64,000 bases of DNA, taken from contig QPMI01000531.1 of NCBI GenBank assembly GCA_004431415.1, forward strand, positions 1 through 64,000, read 5' to 3'. This DNA is from Cyanophora paradoxa (taxonomy: Eukaryota; Glaucocystophyceae; Cyanophorales; Cyanophoraceae). Every line of letters begins with the position of its first letter. Within the stretch, counting starts at the first letter, position 1. Both the position numbers and the translations under genes were made by a program. Below, one piece after another: positions 39,518 to 51,729 of the stretch. The notes under the pieces are model-generated. The model worked only from the letters and a program-made list of their open reading frames with translations. It was not told where the DNA came from and searched no databases.

Positions 39518-42361
39518 CTACCAGCGCAAGCGGCGAAGAGCGTCGGGGAGGGTGCGCCGGGCGTCGCCGTTCCCCGCGGGCTTGGGGCCGTCCCAGAGGC
39601 CGTGGTGCTTCAAGAACTGCTCCACAGAGGGGTTGCCCCGCTCCAGCTGCCGCCCCGCCGCTGTCAGCGCCCGGGCAGACGCTCGGCCCCGGGCTCGGGG
39701 GACGGACGGTAGGCATGTAGTCCGGGAGGTCGGTGCGGGCCCACCAGGCGCCGGCGCGGGCGGCCTCGGAGCCCGGGGCCGCGTACGTGTAGCGGTAGGC
39801 GCGCGCGCGCAGGAAGGCCGGCGGTGCCCCCGCGAAGGGGTCGCTCTCCAGCAGCGCCAGCACGGGGGGCGAGCCCTGCGGGCCGCGTCGGGTGGGGAGG
39901 AAAGGGGGCGGGGCGGGGCGGGGCGGGCGGGCGGGCCTCGAAGATGCGGCGGACGAGGGAGATGAGCCAGGGGTTCTGGGGGTACTCCGAGAGCGCCGCG
40001 AACCACATCTGGAGGCGGGGTGCGCGGGCGAGGCGTGGCGTGGGCGGGGGGTACATGAGCGGAGGGGCGGTGGGGGGCGGACCTGCCAGTCGAGGCGGGG
40101 CTGGAGGGGGGCGACGAAGGGGGGGCGGCGGGTGAGGTTGCCCGGCTTGAAGCGGAACTCGTAGGGGCGCCATGCGACGCCGTCCGCCGAGCCCTCGAGC
40201 ACCACCTCGCGCCGGTCCGTCGTCATCCGCGCGAAGAGCCCGTACCTGCCCGCCCCCTCGGCGCCCGTTCGTTCGGGGGAGGGAGGGGCACGGGCGCACC
40301 TGCCCACGAGGCGGAAGCTCTCGGTCTTGTGGTACGCCCACTGCGGCCGGGGGGCGGTTAGTGCTTTCGGTGGACGGGGCGAGGGCCGGCGGGCACGGAC
40401 GGCGCAGGCGGGGGGCAGGGCCTGGGTAGGGAAAAAGGTGGCGGCGAAGGGCACGAGGCTGGCGGCGAGGACGAGGGCGGCGGCGGGGCCGACGACGGCG
40501 AGGCGGAGGAGGCGGGCGGCCCGGCGGCGCGGCTTGGAGGGCGGGCGGGGAGGGAGGACGGGGGCGCAGGCCCGGGGGAAGAGCGGGGCGAGGGCCGCGT
40601 CGTCGAGGCAGAAGAGGCAGAGGGCCTGCGGGGGCGTCGAGGCGGGCGGGGGCGGGGGCGCTGCGCGGGGCGCACGGCGGTGAGGTGGTTGAAGAAGGTG
40701 AAGTTGCCCGTCGCCGCGATCGACACCTGCCGGGGGCCCCTCGAGTCAGGGGCGCCCGGGCCGGGCCGGGCCTGCGTGGCGGGGCGGCGGACTTGGAATG
40801 CGATCTGGAGGAGGCCGCACGCGACGCGCGTCTTCCTGCGCCCCCGCGTCGGCGGATGCGGTGCGGCGCGGCGCGGCGCGACACGGAACCGGCCGGCGAA
40901 GACGGCGATGGGGAGGGCGAGCTCCACGGCGAACGTGATCCACACCTGCAGCGGCCCGCGGCGTCGGGGCGGGCGCCCGGGGCGGGGGCCGGGGGGCGGG
41001 GCGGGCCTCGACGCGGTGCCACCACTCGGGGAGGTGGTGCACGTAGTACGCCACCGGGTTCGGGATCGGCTGCGTCCAGTCTGCCCCCGCCCCGCTCGGA
41101 GGGCGCCGATACGGGCGGGCGGCGGGCGGCGGGGCGCACAGTGGTAGTTCATCGCGGTCAGGTTCGTCCTACGGGCGGCGCAGGGTGTCAGGGCGGGCGC
41201 GCGGTCCGGGGCGGTACCCCAATGCACCAGGTCTCGTTGAGCTGCACGGGGCGGGAGGGGTACGTGAGCGAGGCAGGCGGGCCGGGCCGCAGGGGAACGG
41301 CGCGCCTTCACGATTCCCGAGGCCATCATGAGCCGGAAGAGCAGCCAGCGGAAGAGGAAGACCTGGGGGCACGCGTCTCGAGGGGGTACAGGCGGTGGGG
41401 CAAACGGGGCGGCGGACCGCGATGCGGGAGGGCTCGGCGCGGCCGGCGGCGCGGTCGCGGGCCGGGTTCAGGGGCTTCCACAGCGGCGCAATCAGCAGCG
41501 CCAGGAACCCCGCTGCGCACCGAATGCGGGTTCGAATCCGGGCGGGTCCGCATCCGTGGGAGGGGTAGGGGTTCGCACTCTCGCAGAGGAGGATGTCCCA
41601 CTGGAAGCCGAGGAAGTCCTGCCCCGCGTGGAGGAAGCTGAGGTAGAGGGCCCAGAGCGCCGCGAAGACCGGCCAGACGGCGAAGTAGCCCGTGGCGGCG
41701 AGCGCGGCGAGGGCGACGCCGGCGGCGCAGGCGAGCTCCAGCGCGTTGTCGGAGACGCCGGTGAACCAGAACACCGAGGGGAGGACGCGCGCGTAGCCCG
41801 TCGGGTGCCCCGCCCGGATGCGCTCCATGAAGAGGCGGGCCGGCAGCAGGCCCCGCTCGCCGATGAGACCCTGCCCCGGCGGCGTCAGGGCCGGGCGGCG
41901 GCGCCGCCGCCTGCGAAACACAGCGATGACCGCACCTCCCACTGCAGCCCCAGCGACACGAACGCGACGAGGTAGACGGCCGCCAAGGCGCGCAGAAAGA
42001 GCCACGTCACGCACAGCACTGCATGCGCGGGGCGTGAGGTCCGCGGCGCGGAGCGGGCTGGGCGATGCGCACTGCTCTTCTCCAGCTTGCGCCGCGCCCG
42101 CATGGATGTCAGCTCCGTCTTCGCTGCTTCGAGCTCCTTCTGAAGCGCCTCCCGCTCCTGCTTCTTCCTTGCGCGCTTCGCCGCTTCGGCAGAAGTCTCC
42201 TTGCCATCGTCGCTCTCGGCTGCTGCGGCGCTAGCTTCGACATTCGCAGGCGCGTCTTCGTCTTCGTACTTGATCTTGCGCCCCAGCACCGCGAACGAGC
42301 CGCCTGAGCCGACGGGGGCGCCCTTGCGCCGACGCGCGTCGCCTCCTGCGACGGCCGGCAT
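39518..42361 (-). CDS. lipase maturation factor family protein with N-terminal coiled coil
   Basis: ATG 42361. An acidic/basic N-terminal part (ALQKELEAAKTELTSMRARR) joins through an intron (GTGCGC to CATGCAG) to the first membrane span (LCVTWLFLRALAAVYLVAF). Further spans and loops follow: RLFMERIRAGHPTGYARV, QDFLGFQWDILL, AMNYHC, PNPVAYYVHHLPEWWHR and VWITFAVELALPIAVFAG. The C-terminal LMF core is clear: YGLFARMTTDRREVVLEGS, EFRFKPGNLTRRPPF, QPRLDWQMWFAALSE and DLPDYMPTV. The last exon ends at 39518. LMF proteins are ER membrane factors that help fold homodimeric lipases in animals; the role in a protist is unknown. The coiled-coil extension is unusual but is joined in phase. Confidence 0.8.
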
Positions 42362-42497
42362 GTTCAACCTGTGACAACCTGTGTCAACGAGCAGCGTAGC
42401 AGCGATACAGTGTATCAGACTCAACCTGAGAACCTCCGAACCTCGTGGGCGGGGTACGCGACGAAGGCCGCGCCGAAAGCTGAGTCGCTCCGGTCCG
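42362..42497. promoter_or_regulatory. compact divergent promoter between LMF and KLHDC4-type genes
   Basis: 136 bases separate the two start codons. The region contains ACAACCTGTGTCAACGAGC-type sequence and no obvious TATA box. It must hold both promoters if the starts are right. Confidence 0.4.
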
Positions 42498-45400
42498 ATG
42501 GGCAAGAAGGTGCGCTCGGAAGCTGCTGTGAGTGTGGCGCGTGCGCGTGCCGACGCGACCGCGCAGGATAAGAAGGACAAGGCCAAGAAGCAGGAAAAGA
42601 AGGCCAAGAAGCAGGAGAAGGTCCGTCAGAGCGGAATCGCAGCGCAGATAGAGGCATTGCGATCGCCTCGGCTCGCCGCCGGCTCGCAGCTAGCGCCAGT
42701 CACATGTCGCGGCGCGATCAATCGCCGCCGATCGGCCGGGCGAGCGCGCGGCGCGGGGCGTGCGCAAACAGTGGGACCGAGATCGCTTAGATGGCGGTCG
42801 CGAAGCCTGCGATGGCAGCGGCGGCTGACGCTGTGTGGCGGGCGGCGCCCTAGTGCAAGTGAGCGTCGCCGCTTAGCGAGCGCTGCGCAGGTGCAAGCGA
42901 AGAAGGCAAAGTCCGATGACAAGAAGAAGAAGAAGGTACGAGCCGCGGCGCTTGAGCGCCTGAGCGGGCGCGCCGCCGCCGACCGCTGCGCCCGCAGGAG
43001 CTGAAGGAGACGGGCGAGGAGGACATCGAGAGCATTCTGGCCCAGGCGCGTCCGATCCGGAGCGGCCGTGCCGCGCCCGCCGCCCCCCGCTGACGGACGC
43101 CCCGTGCGCCGGCAGATCATAGCGAAGGAGAACGAGAAGAAGGTCGTCACGGAGGAGGTCGTGGGGCCCCCCAGCAGGCGCGCGCGTACCCCTCCGGCCT
43201 CCCCCGCACCTCCTAATCCCCGCCGGCAGCCGCTGCAACTTCTCGTTCACCGTGCACCCGACCGTCGAGAACACCGTCTACGTCTACGGCGGGGAGTACT
43301 TCGACGGCCAGAAGGCGAGCCGCCCACCCGCGGCCCGTACCCCCCGCCCTGCCGAGCGTCCCGCGCGTACCCCCCGCAGACGCTCTTCTACAACGAGCTC
43401 TTCAAGTACAACGCCGAGGCGCGCCAGGCCGCGGCGCTGCTCGAGCCGCGTACCCCCAAGCGGGCTCTTAGACCCGTACCCCCGCAGAAGAACGAGTGGA
43501 AGCTGATTTCGTCGCCCAACTCGCCTCCGCCGCGCTCCTCCCACGCCGCCGCCGCCTACCGCGATTGGATCTACGCGCGCCCTGCGCGGCCCCGCCCTGT
43601 ACCCCTGCCTCTCTGACCGGCGTACCCCCAGATCTTTGGCGGCGAGTTCGCGTCGATGACGCAGACGCAGTTCTACCACTACAAGGACCTGTGCGCCCTT
43701 CCTCCTCTCCCCGCCCCGGCCTCTTCGGGCGACAGGCGGCGGCAGGTGGCGGCTGCACCTGCCGACGCACTCGTGGGAGGCGCTGCCGGCGCGGCACGGC
43801 CCGACCGCCCGCTCGGGGCACCGCATAGCCGTCTGGAAGAACAAGGCGCGCGCGAAGGCCCCCCCTCCCCCTCCCCTCCGCCTCGCCCGTCCGACGGCCC
43901 CCCCAGCTGGTGCTCTTCGGGGGCTTCTACGACACGACGCGGGACATCAAGTACTACAACGATCTCTTCCTCTTCGACCTCGAGGAGGCCCGCCCCCGCC
44001 CCGCCCCCGCCCGCCCCGCCCCGCCCCGCCCCGCCCCGCCTCGCCCTGCGGGCGCCCCCGCCGAGGCCCTTCCCGCGGTGCGCGCAGCTGCGGTGGCAGA
44101 AGGTGGAGGAGAAGGGCGGCATGCCGTGGCCCACCCCGCGCTCCGGCTTCCAGATGGTCTCGTGCGCCGCTCCGACCCCCGCCCGCCGCCCTCCGCCCCC
44201 GGCTCCGCCGGGCGAGCGGGGGGCGGGGTAGGAACGAGAACGGGGTGTACGTCTTCGGGGGCTACTGCAAACAGGTCACGGACGCCAAGGGCGAGCAGGC
44301 CAAGGGCATCGTCAAGTGCCCCCCCGCCCCGCCCCGCCCGTCCTTGCGCACGTGCCTTTCCCCGGGCTGACTCGCCTGCAGCACGGACATCTGGTTCTTC
44401 AATCCCGCGAACCTCCGCTGGGAGCGCCTCAAGCGCTCCGGCTTCGGCCCCAGGTCCTACCCCCTCCCCGCGCCGATCGCGTACCCCCGACCCCGCCCGC
44501 CAGCCCGCGCTCTGGCTTCTCGATGGGCTTTCACGCCCTCAAGAAGCGTGCCGTCCTCTTCGGGGGTACGCTGTGTGAGGCCTCAGGAAGGGGCACCGGG
44601 ACGCCCGCCCGACGCGCCGGCGCAGGGGTGCACGACGAGGAGACGGACGAGGACATCAACAGCGTCTTCTACAGTGACATGTACCGCCTCGCCCTCCCCC
44701 GCGCCTCTGCCCGCTGCGCGCCGAGGGCCGGGGGCGCGCAGGTACGCGTACGACCTGGACCGGAAGAGGTGGTACCCCCTCACGCTGAGGAAGGCGAAGG
44801 CGGCCGGGGGCCAGCGGCACCGGCGGCCGCGGCGGCCCAAGGCGCAGGCGGCCGCCGGGGCCGACGGGGAGGCGCGCGGGGAGGGCTCGGGGGGCAGCGG
44901 CGGGGAGGGCGCCGACGGGGAGGCCGGGGGGGGCCACGGGCCCGAGAAGAAGCCCTGGGAGGAGTACAACGACGACTGCGCGTGTACCCCTCCCTGCGAG
45001 GGGCGGCCCCCGGCTGACCCCCCGCAGGGGTCTTCGAGAGCGGGTCGGAGGACGGCGGGGCCGGCCCCGAGGAGGCGTCCGCTCCCCCTCCGCCGCAGCC
45101 CGCCGCCGAGGCGCCCTCGTCGGCCAGCGCTCCCGAGCCCGCTTCCCGCCCCCTGCCCCCTTCCACCTCCCCTTCCACGGCCCCCGCCCCCACCCAGCCG
45201 GCCGCCCCCGCCCCTGGCGCCTCCGGCAAGCCCTCCAGCAAGCCCTCCACCCCCTCCGCCTCCGCCTCCGCCTCCCCCGCGCCCAAGGCCCACGCCGCCC
45301 GTGACGAGGTCCCATCTCGCCCTCCAATCGGGCCCGCCGCGCCCCGCCGACCCTGTACCCCCCTGCAGGACGACCCCGAGCTGGAGGAGCACCACGAGCC

Positions 45401-45921
45401 GCCCCCCGGATCCGTCGTGCGCCGCACCCGTACCCCCGCCCTCGCCTGTACCCCTCCGACCCTCGCCATCTGCAGGGCGTGGCGAACCCGGCGGCGGTAG
45501 CTGTGATTGAGCAGAACGGGCCCTGCGCGCGCTACAACGCCCAGGCGCCCCCTGCCGCGGCCGGCGTGCCTCCTCCTCCGCCGTGTTGTCTCACCCGGGG
45601 CGTGCAGGTGGCGATCAAGGGGAACTCGCTGTGGCTGTACGGGGGCATGTTCGAGCTGGGGGACAAGGAGATCACCCTCTCCGACCTCTGGCGCCTCGAC
45701 CTCGCCAAGGCGCCTCCGCTCCGCCCCGCCCCGTCGCTCCGCCCGCTTCTCACGTCCAGCGCAGCTCGACGCGTGGCACCCCGTCGTCAAGGACGACATC
45801 GCCGCCAAGGCCCGCCCCGCCCTGCCCCGCCCCGCCCGGGCGTGCCGCCCTCGCCGACCCGCGCCGACCCCGCCTGCAGGTGCTGGCGTGGAAGGGGGAG
45901 GAGAGCGGGGCGGAGGACGGG

Positions 45922-45959
<38 letters not shown>

Positions 45960-46750
45960 GGAGGAGGACGACGACGACTCCGGCGCGCTCCCCTTTTTTT
46001 TGGTTGAGGCGCCGGTCCGCGTCTCTTCTCGCTGACGGCGCGCGGCAGGCTCGTCGGAGGAGGACGAGGAGGAGGCGGCCAAGGCCGCGGCCGCCGCCAA
46101 GAAGAAGGAGGAGGAGAAGGAGCGCAAGCGGGTGAGGCGGCGCCGGCGCGGGGCGCGCCTCTGCGGCTCCGCCTGGCTCACGGGGCGGCAGGAGGAGGCG
46201 GCGGCGGCGAAGGCGGCGAAGGCGGCGGAGGCGGCGGCGGCGCTGGCGGGCGGGGGCACGTCGAAGAAGAAGGGGGCGGACCGGGGGCGCGGGGCCGGCA
46301 GGAGGCCCTCCGGGAGCGCCTCCGCACGGAGGAGGACGAGCGCACGCCCCGCCCCGGCGAGACCCTCCGCGGTGCCCCGCCCCGCCCCCGCTTGCCTCCG
46401 CCCCGCGCGCGCCCCGAGCCGCGCCCCCGCGCAGACTTCTTCGCGCGGACTGCGGAGTTCTGGGCCCGCAACGCGTACGAGCAGGTGCGCCGGCCGCGGC
46501 GCGGGCGCGGGCGGCGGGGCGTGACGGGCGGGGGCCGGGGCAGACGCAGCAGACGGGGAAGAGCCTGCGGCGGGACGGGTTCCAGCAGGCGGAGGCGCGG
46601 TGGAAGGAGGTGCAGCCGGTGCTCGAGGAGCTGCTCGCCGCCGAGCGCGAGGCCAAGGAGGAGGAGGAGGAGGCCGCCGCCGCCCGCCGCGGCCCCGGCG
46701 GGCCCTCCCGCAAGCCCGGCGCCCCCCACGCCCCCGGCGGCCGCCGCTAG
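42498..46750 (+). CDS. kelch-repeat protein of the KLHDC4 type
   Basis: ATG 42498 opens a Lys-rich stretch (KKDKAKKQEKKAKKQEK). The kelch propeller begins with CNFSFTVHPTVENTVYVYGG and runs through SPPPRSSHAAA / IFGGEFAS, GPTARSGHRIAVWK / LVLFGGFYDT, PWPTPRSGFQMV / GVYVFGGYC, FSMGFHALKKRAVLFGG and SLWLYGGMFELGD. Acidic and Ala/Lys-rich low-complexity exons follow, then the conserved C-terminal FFARTAEFWARNAYEQ, and the stop at 46748. Order and the C-terminal motif match KLHDC4, a nuclear/cytoplasmic kelch protein of poorly known role. About fifteen introns carry a GTACCCC word near their 3' ends. It is head-to-head with the LMF gene. Confidence 0.8.
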
Positions 46751-47117
46751 CCATATGCATCGGCAGCCTGTTCTCGACACTGTGACAATCTGCCACATTA
46801 CAGCTACCGCGGTGCGGGGGCGGCGGGAGGGCGCCCGACCGGCGGGGCGGGTGGGGTCATGTCGCGGGGTGGGCGGGGCGGGGCTTTCGCCGGAGGCTGG
46901 GCAGCACTAGCCGCCCCGGCCTGGCGGCGGTCGAGTCAGGGTGGCGGCGAGCATTGTGCGCGCCGCGGGCGCCGCGTCCGACGGGCGCCGGCGAATCAAC
47001 AGTTCGAGGACCGCCGTGCGTCACGAGGTCTTCGAATTCGCGTTCAGTCGTGAGCGGTCCAGCTTGACGACCCGACGCGGCTGCTGCGCACGAGGCGCTC
47101 AGGCGCATCCCGACGCA

Positions 47118-47525
47118 TCAACTGTGCTCGAGGGCGGCGCATCGCACCGGCGCGGGTGCGGGGGTCTCCGCCGGTCGTTTACCGGTACCTGCCGCGACGC
47201 CGCTGGCGGCCGCTGGGCCCGAGGGCGCTCCGGCAGAAGCCACAGGGGCCGTAGCTTCGGACGGTTGTGGCCTGGAGAGCCGCGCCTTCTTCGCGAGCTG
47301 GCCGCAGAGGACCTCGTCCTCGGACGACGGCAGCGGCCGCGTCCGCGCCCGCTGCGCCGCGCTCGCCGGGCCTACCTCGGCTCGCCTTCGCACCACCCGG
47401 CTGCGCTGAGGCAACGCGTGCTCCCGGCTAAGTTGTACAACCGCGTCTGCGATGTGATCAGCCGGGCGAGGAGTGCGCGGAGGTTCCGGCGCACTCAGAT
47501 CGGGCTCCTGTGCGCTAGAACTCAT
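47118..47525 (-). CDS. possible small disordered protein
   Basis: A 135-codon frame on -, MSSSAQEPDLSAPEPP to stop, rich in Ala, Pro, Arg and Ser with KKARLSRPQPS near the middle. It may contain a short intron around 47345-47375. The start faces the next gene's start 100 bases away. No domain recognised; the opposite strand has an equally long open frame, so support is weak. From 46751 to 47117 I see nothing else. Confidence 0.3.
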   Translation of the reverse strand: MSSSAQEPDLSAPEPPRTPRPADHIADAVVQLSREHALPQRSRVVRRRAEVGPASAAQRARTRPLPSSEDEVLCGQLAKKARLSRPQPSEATAPVASAGAPSGPAAASGVAAGTGKRPAETPAPAPVRCAALEHS

Positions 47526-47625
47526 GCGACTGCCCGGCGCCTCCGGTCGTTCGCAAGGTTCGCTGAGAACTTCGCTCGTCTGGCGGGGTACAGTGCGGGT
47601 TTCGAAAGCGGACCTTCCTGCAACG

Positions 47626-49269
47626 ATGGGCGGTGCCGAGTCGAAGGATAACCTGTCGACATGGATGGGGTGGGTCCGGTCGAGCCTTTTGGTCCGCGCC
47701 GGCAAGCTCAGGCTGTGCCCTTCAGGTTCGGGCAGGCGCGCAATAAGGTGACGGTCCAGCAGCTCATCGAGGTGCGCGTCCGCTTTGCTCGGAGCTAGGC
47801 CCTGGCTCCCGCCGGCTAGCTAGCGCCGGTGTGACGTACGCGTGTCGATTCGGGCACCGGCCTCAACGGAAGCGCTAAGGCCGCGCGGTCTCTCAGGTCG
47901 CAAAGACACTGGAGAGTGTGTTCGATTTGTTGTCTCCGTTGCCGGCCCCGCCCTCCGCCCGCTAACCTTCGTCCGTTTGGTACCGGTTTAATTTGGCCCT
48001 TCGGCATGAGCAGCCGGCGAGTGCGTCCCGCGGCGCGTGCGCGTGTTTCAGCCGCGTTGCTCTGACCTGCTCCTTCTCCTCGCGCCGCAGCCTCGTCCTC
48101 TTCTGCTTCCCAGGATCCGTGCACACGATTGGGGCCACTGCTTCCCGCTGGACGTGCGCTGCCCGCGCTCCGCCGGCCCCCGCCCGCAGCTGAGGAGGGA
48201 CTTCCTCAGGCACGTCGGAGTCGTCTACAAGTGCCGTCCTTGGGCGCTCGCGCCGCCCTGCGCGGCTGAGGCGGCGCGCGCAGGCGGGACGGGCGCTACT
48301 GCCGCTCGCGGGACGCGCACCATGAGCGGCTGAACGACCCGGAAACGGTCTACGTGATGGAGGCCTACCAGGGCGGGCCCGGCCACCAGGGCCCCCCCTT
48401 CGACGGCGCGCGCCCCGCCCGCCCGACACCGCGCGGGGCGCGAGCGACGCGGGCGGGGCGGGCGCCCGGCGCAGGGATGAACCTCTCGCCGCTGCCGAAG
48501 CGGATCGCGGAGTATCTGAAGCAGGGCGCCGGGCCCTCCTTCGCAATCGGAATCCGCCGCTTGACCGTGCGCGCGGGGCACCGTCCCGCGACCCCTCTCT
48601 CGATTCTCAACCCCCTGGCCCCGGCAGGGCGTGCGGCGTACCCCCGAGTTCCTCATGCGCATGGAGGAGCTCTGGCACCAGGCGCGCCTCTCTCGTGCTC
48701 TGGAAGAGCCCTGTTCCCCCTGAAGCGCCTTTTCCGCAGATCAAGGACAGGAAGTACGAGACGGACTTCTGGGAGAAGGCCAACAGCGCCCTCGACTGCC
48801 TCGAGTGCGTATCTCCCTCAGAAACTCGTTGTACCCCCGCTGACCGACCGGGCGCAGCTTCGACTGGTGCCTGTGGAACGTGCGCCGCGCCGCTCCGCGC
48901 CGCGCCCGGCGGCCGCGCGCCCTCTCATGCGCCGGCAGCCGACGCGGAACAAGGCGAACGAGACGTCTCTCTTCTGCTCCGAGGTGGGGGCCGCCCCAGG
49001 ACGGCACCGGCCGCTGCCTCAGCTCCAGCTGACGCCCGCGGGCAGCTGGTGGCGATGGCGTACCACCGCCTCGGGGTGGTGCAGTCGGGGCCGGACGCGC
49101 CGCCCAGCAACGAGTACGCCCCCGGGGACTTCGGTGCGCCCCGGGGCCCCCGCGCCGCGCGCGCCGGCCGCCGGCACCGATGGGGGGGGCAGGGGAGGAC
49201 CGGCTGCACGCGCGGGTGCCCCTGATCAACGGCGCCGGCTTCACGGACGTCGTCTGGGCCTCCACCTGA
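47626..49269 (+). CDS. unrecognised intron-rich gene with N-myristoylation-like start
   Basis: ATG 47626 reads MGGAESKDNLSTW, a good N-myristoylation context (Gly2, Ser6). Candidate exons read FGQARNKVTVQQLIE, VAKTLESVFDLLS, HDWGHCFPLDVRCPRS with LRRDFLRHVGVVYK, RDAHHERLNDPETVYVMEA, PLPKRIAEYLKQ, RTPEFLMRMEELWHQ, KYETDFWEKANSALDCLE, FDWCLWN, LVAMAYHRLGVVQSG and LINGAGFTDVVWAST-stop. Introns have C-rich 3' ends. I do not know the family. The Cys/His pairs in the middle could bind metal. Exon borders are tentative. Confidence 0.5.
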
Positions 49270-49419
49270 CGGGCCGGCCCCCGCCGCCCTCGCCCGGTCT
49301 CAAGCTGTGCGATCTCTAGGCGCTCGCTCTCCGATCCGACGATCCTCCCGGCCAGTGGTCTATTGCTGAAAGTATTCGAACCATATGTGGTCTATGCTGA
49401 AATCGATATCGATGCACAT

Positions 49420-51724
49420 CTATGCCGCACACTTTCCACGCAGACTCGTGCTCAGAAATCGCGACTCGGCGAGGGTCCCACTGGGCCGGCCACGTGGACA
49501 GGGGTGGCGGGCGAGCGCGGCCGCCTGGACGCCTGGACGCGGCGCTGCACCGTGGACGCGCGGGTCACGCCGCGCCGCCGCGCGAGTTCGGCGCTCCCTG
49601 CGGCGCGGGCGGCCGTGAGGCGGGGGGTCGGGCGCGAGGTGCGGAGGGGAAGGGGGGCGCGCCAGCGCGGAGCTCCTCGCGGCGCTGTAGCGGTCGAAGG
49701 CGTCGCGGACCTCGGGCAAGGGCGGCCCCACCGGCGCCTGCCCCGGCCCCGGCGGCCTGCTCGCCTCGAGTGACGCCCGCACCGACCTGCGGCGCGTGAG
49801 GGGCCGCCCGGTGGAGGCCGGAGGCGGCGGGGGCGGGGCGGGGGCACCGGAGGAGGCGGGGGGAGGCGGCGAGGCCCTCCAGAAGGGCCACGGCGGCGGC
49901 CGGCTGCATGCGCGGGACGAAGTCGAGCCGGACCTGCGCGGCCGGCAGCGTCGGCGGCGGGGCCGGGCCGGGGCGGGGGCGGCGGGGCCGGGGGCACCTT
50001 CACGGCCTGCGGGAGGGCCTCGAGGGCGGAGAGGAGGTTGCCTGCGCGAGGCGCTCGGACCCCGGCGAGGCGCGGGAAACCGTCGCCGGCGCACCCACGG
50101 GGCACAGCAGGCGGCAGAGCTCGCCGAGGTGCACGGCCTCCAAAGTCGCCGCGCACTCCGCGGCTGCCGCCGGGCTCGGAGGCGCGCGGGGCCGGGGGCG
50201 CAGGGAGGGGCCGGCCGGCGCTCACCCGTGGCGACGAGCCAGCGGAGTGAGCCGGCGACCAAGGGGCAGGACACGATGACGAGCAGCTGCACGCCGGCGA
50301 AGGCGCCGGGCGGGCAGCGACCGGGCTCCGCGGGGGCGGAGATGAAGCAGGGCCCGAAGAAGAGGGAGGCGGGGCCGCGGGGGCAGAGGGCCTGGAGCTC
50401 GAGGGGGCGGAAGACGGCGGCGACGCGGGCGGCGGTGGCCGGCTCGGCCACGTCGAACCCGAGGGTGCCGTTGGCGGCGAGCGAGCGGCAGCGGACGCCG
50501 GCCGCCGCGAGGGCGTCCAGGGCCGGCGCCGCGCCGCCGAAGAGGTGGAGGCCGTAGCACGCGCGCAGCGAGGGGAGCCGCTCGAGTAGCGCCGCCGGCC
50601 GCGCCGCCGCCACCGCCGCGGAGGCGCCCAGCTCCTCCAGCCGCGCCAGCCGCGGAACCTGCCGGCCCGTGAGCGCGGCGACGCCGGACGCTCGCGAGAG
50701 AGCCCGCGCCTGTGTGAGCTCCTGGATGCGCCCGGGGAGGCCGTCGGCAGTACTCAGCCACAGGGACCGCAGCGCGGGGGCCACGTGCTCCAAGCCGCCG
50801 CTCCGCGAGACCAGCGTTGAAGCATCCGTTGCAGCGCGCCCTGTGAGACGCGTGAGCGCGCAGGCCGGTGGGGATGCATGCGCAACGGCGGCCCCGGCGC
50901 ACCGGCGGCGACTTCGAGCGCCTCCAGCCGCGCCCCGCACGCCCCCAGCACTTCGGGGAGCCCGCAGTCGCCCGCGGGGAGGTCGTCCGGCGACTCGAGT
51001 GCCACGGAGCAGACGCGGATCCGCAGCCGCGAGACGCCTGCGCAGATGGGGTGCCGCACGACCTTGGCAGCAGCAGCGACCGAGAGTGCCTGCAGCTCCG
51101 CGTGCTCCGAATCGCTCCGCGGCCGCTTCGCAGCAAGCTCCCGCCGCTTCCTTCGCAGCAACTCGCCCGCATCTCCTTCTGCCAAGTCGCCGGCGATCCT
51201 GCGCTGTTGTCAGTGCACACAGAACAACTGCGATGCGACCGAACGCACGCAAGATCGAGACAGGTGTTGTGCGGCGGTTCCCTGGCCGCCTGCGCCCACT
51301 TCCTGCACACCGCGGCGGCCCTGAAGCGCTCCTGAATGTCGAGCCGCACGAAGATGCTCGCCAGCAGCTCCGGGGGCAGCAGGTCCGCGTAACAAAGCGC
51401 TGCTAGATGCCCGCGTGAGCAAAAGCGCGCGCGGTCTGCACCGCTAGAGTGCGTTAGCAGCTTGCAGCAAGCTAAACCGCACCAGTGTCCGTCATCGGTG
51501 GCAGCGGTTTGGCGCCAGCCGGGCAGCCCGTACCCCTCCCTCCCTAGTGAAAGGTCGTGAGCTCGGCCCCCAGCGAGCCCCAGCCAGCTGCAAACGATAA
51601 TTAGTCGCCTGCTACTATAAAAACGTCCGGCCAGTGCCCCGCCAACGTTCCGGCCCCTGCGTGCGACGATCCTACTGCCGAATTGCAAGCGGCGGCGCTT
51701 AGGTGGCGGCTCGCCGGCGCTCAT
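49420..51724 (-). CDS. F-box protein with leucine-rich repeats
   Basis: The F-box is at about 51400-51310: LLPPELLASIFVRLDIQERF then AAVCRKWAQAA. LRR-like exons follow (ELQALSVAAAAKVVRHP, VSRLRIRVCSVALES, LEALEVAAGAPG, LRSLWLSTADGL, LEELGASAAVAAARP) and a beta-rich region ends LLVIVSCPLVAGSLRWLV at about 50225. F-box proteins recruit substrates to SCF ubiquitin ligases. The 3' end is unclear: the last exon may end at the stop at 49420. The ATG at 51724 lies five bases from the divergent Nudix ATG, so one of these starts may be wrong. Confidence 0.6.
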
Positions 51725-51729
51725 TCGGG

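Noticed and set aside
41510-41560. tRNA-like GGTTCGAATCC word
   Set aside because: Flanks do not form a T-stem or acceptor stem; it lies inside an intron of the LMF gene. I found no convincing tRNA or rRNA gene in the window.
44583-45808. Long Gly/Arg-rich frames on - over the kelch gene
   Set aside because: Antisense of kelch exons and acidic repeats; no independent evidence.
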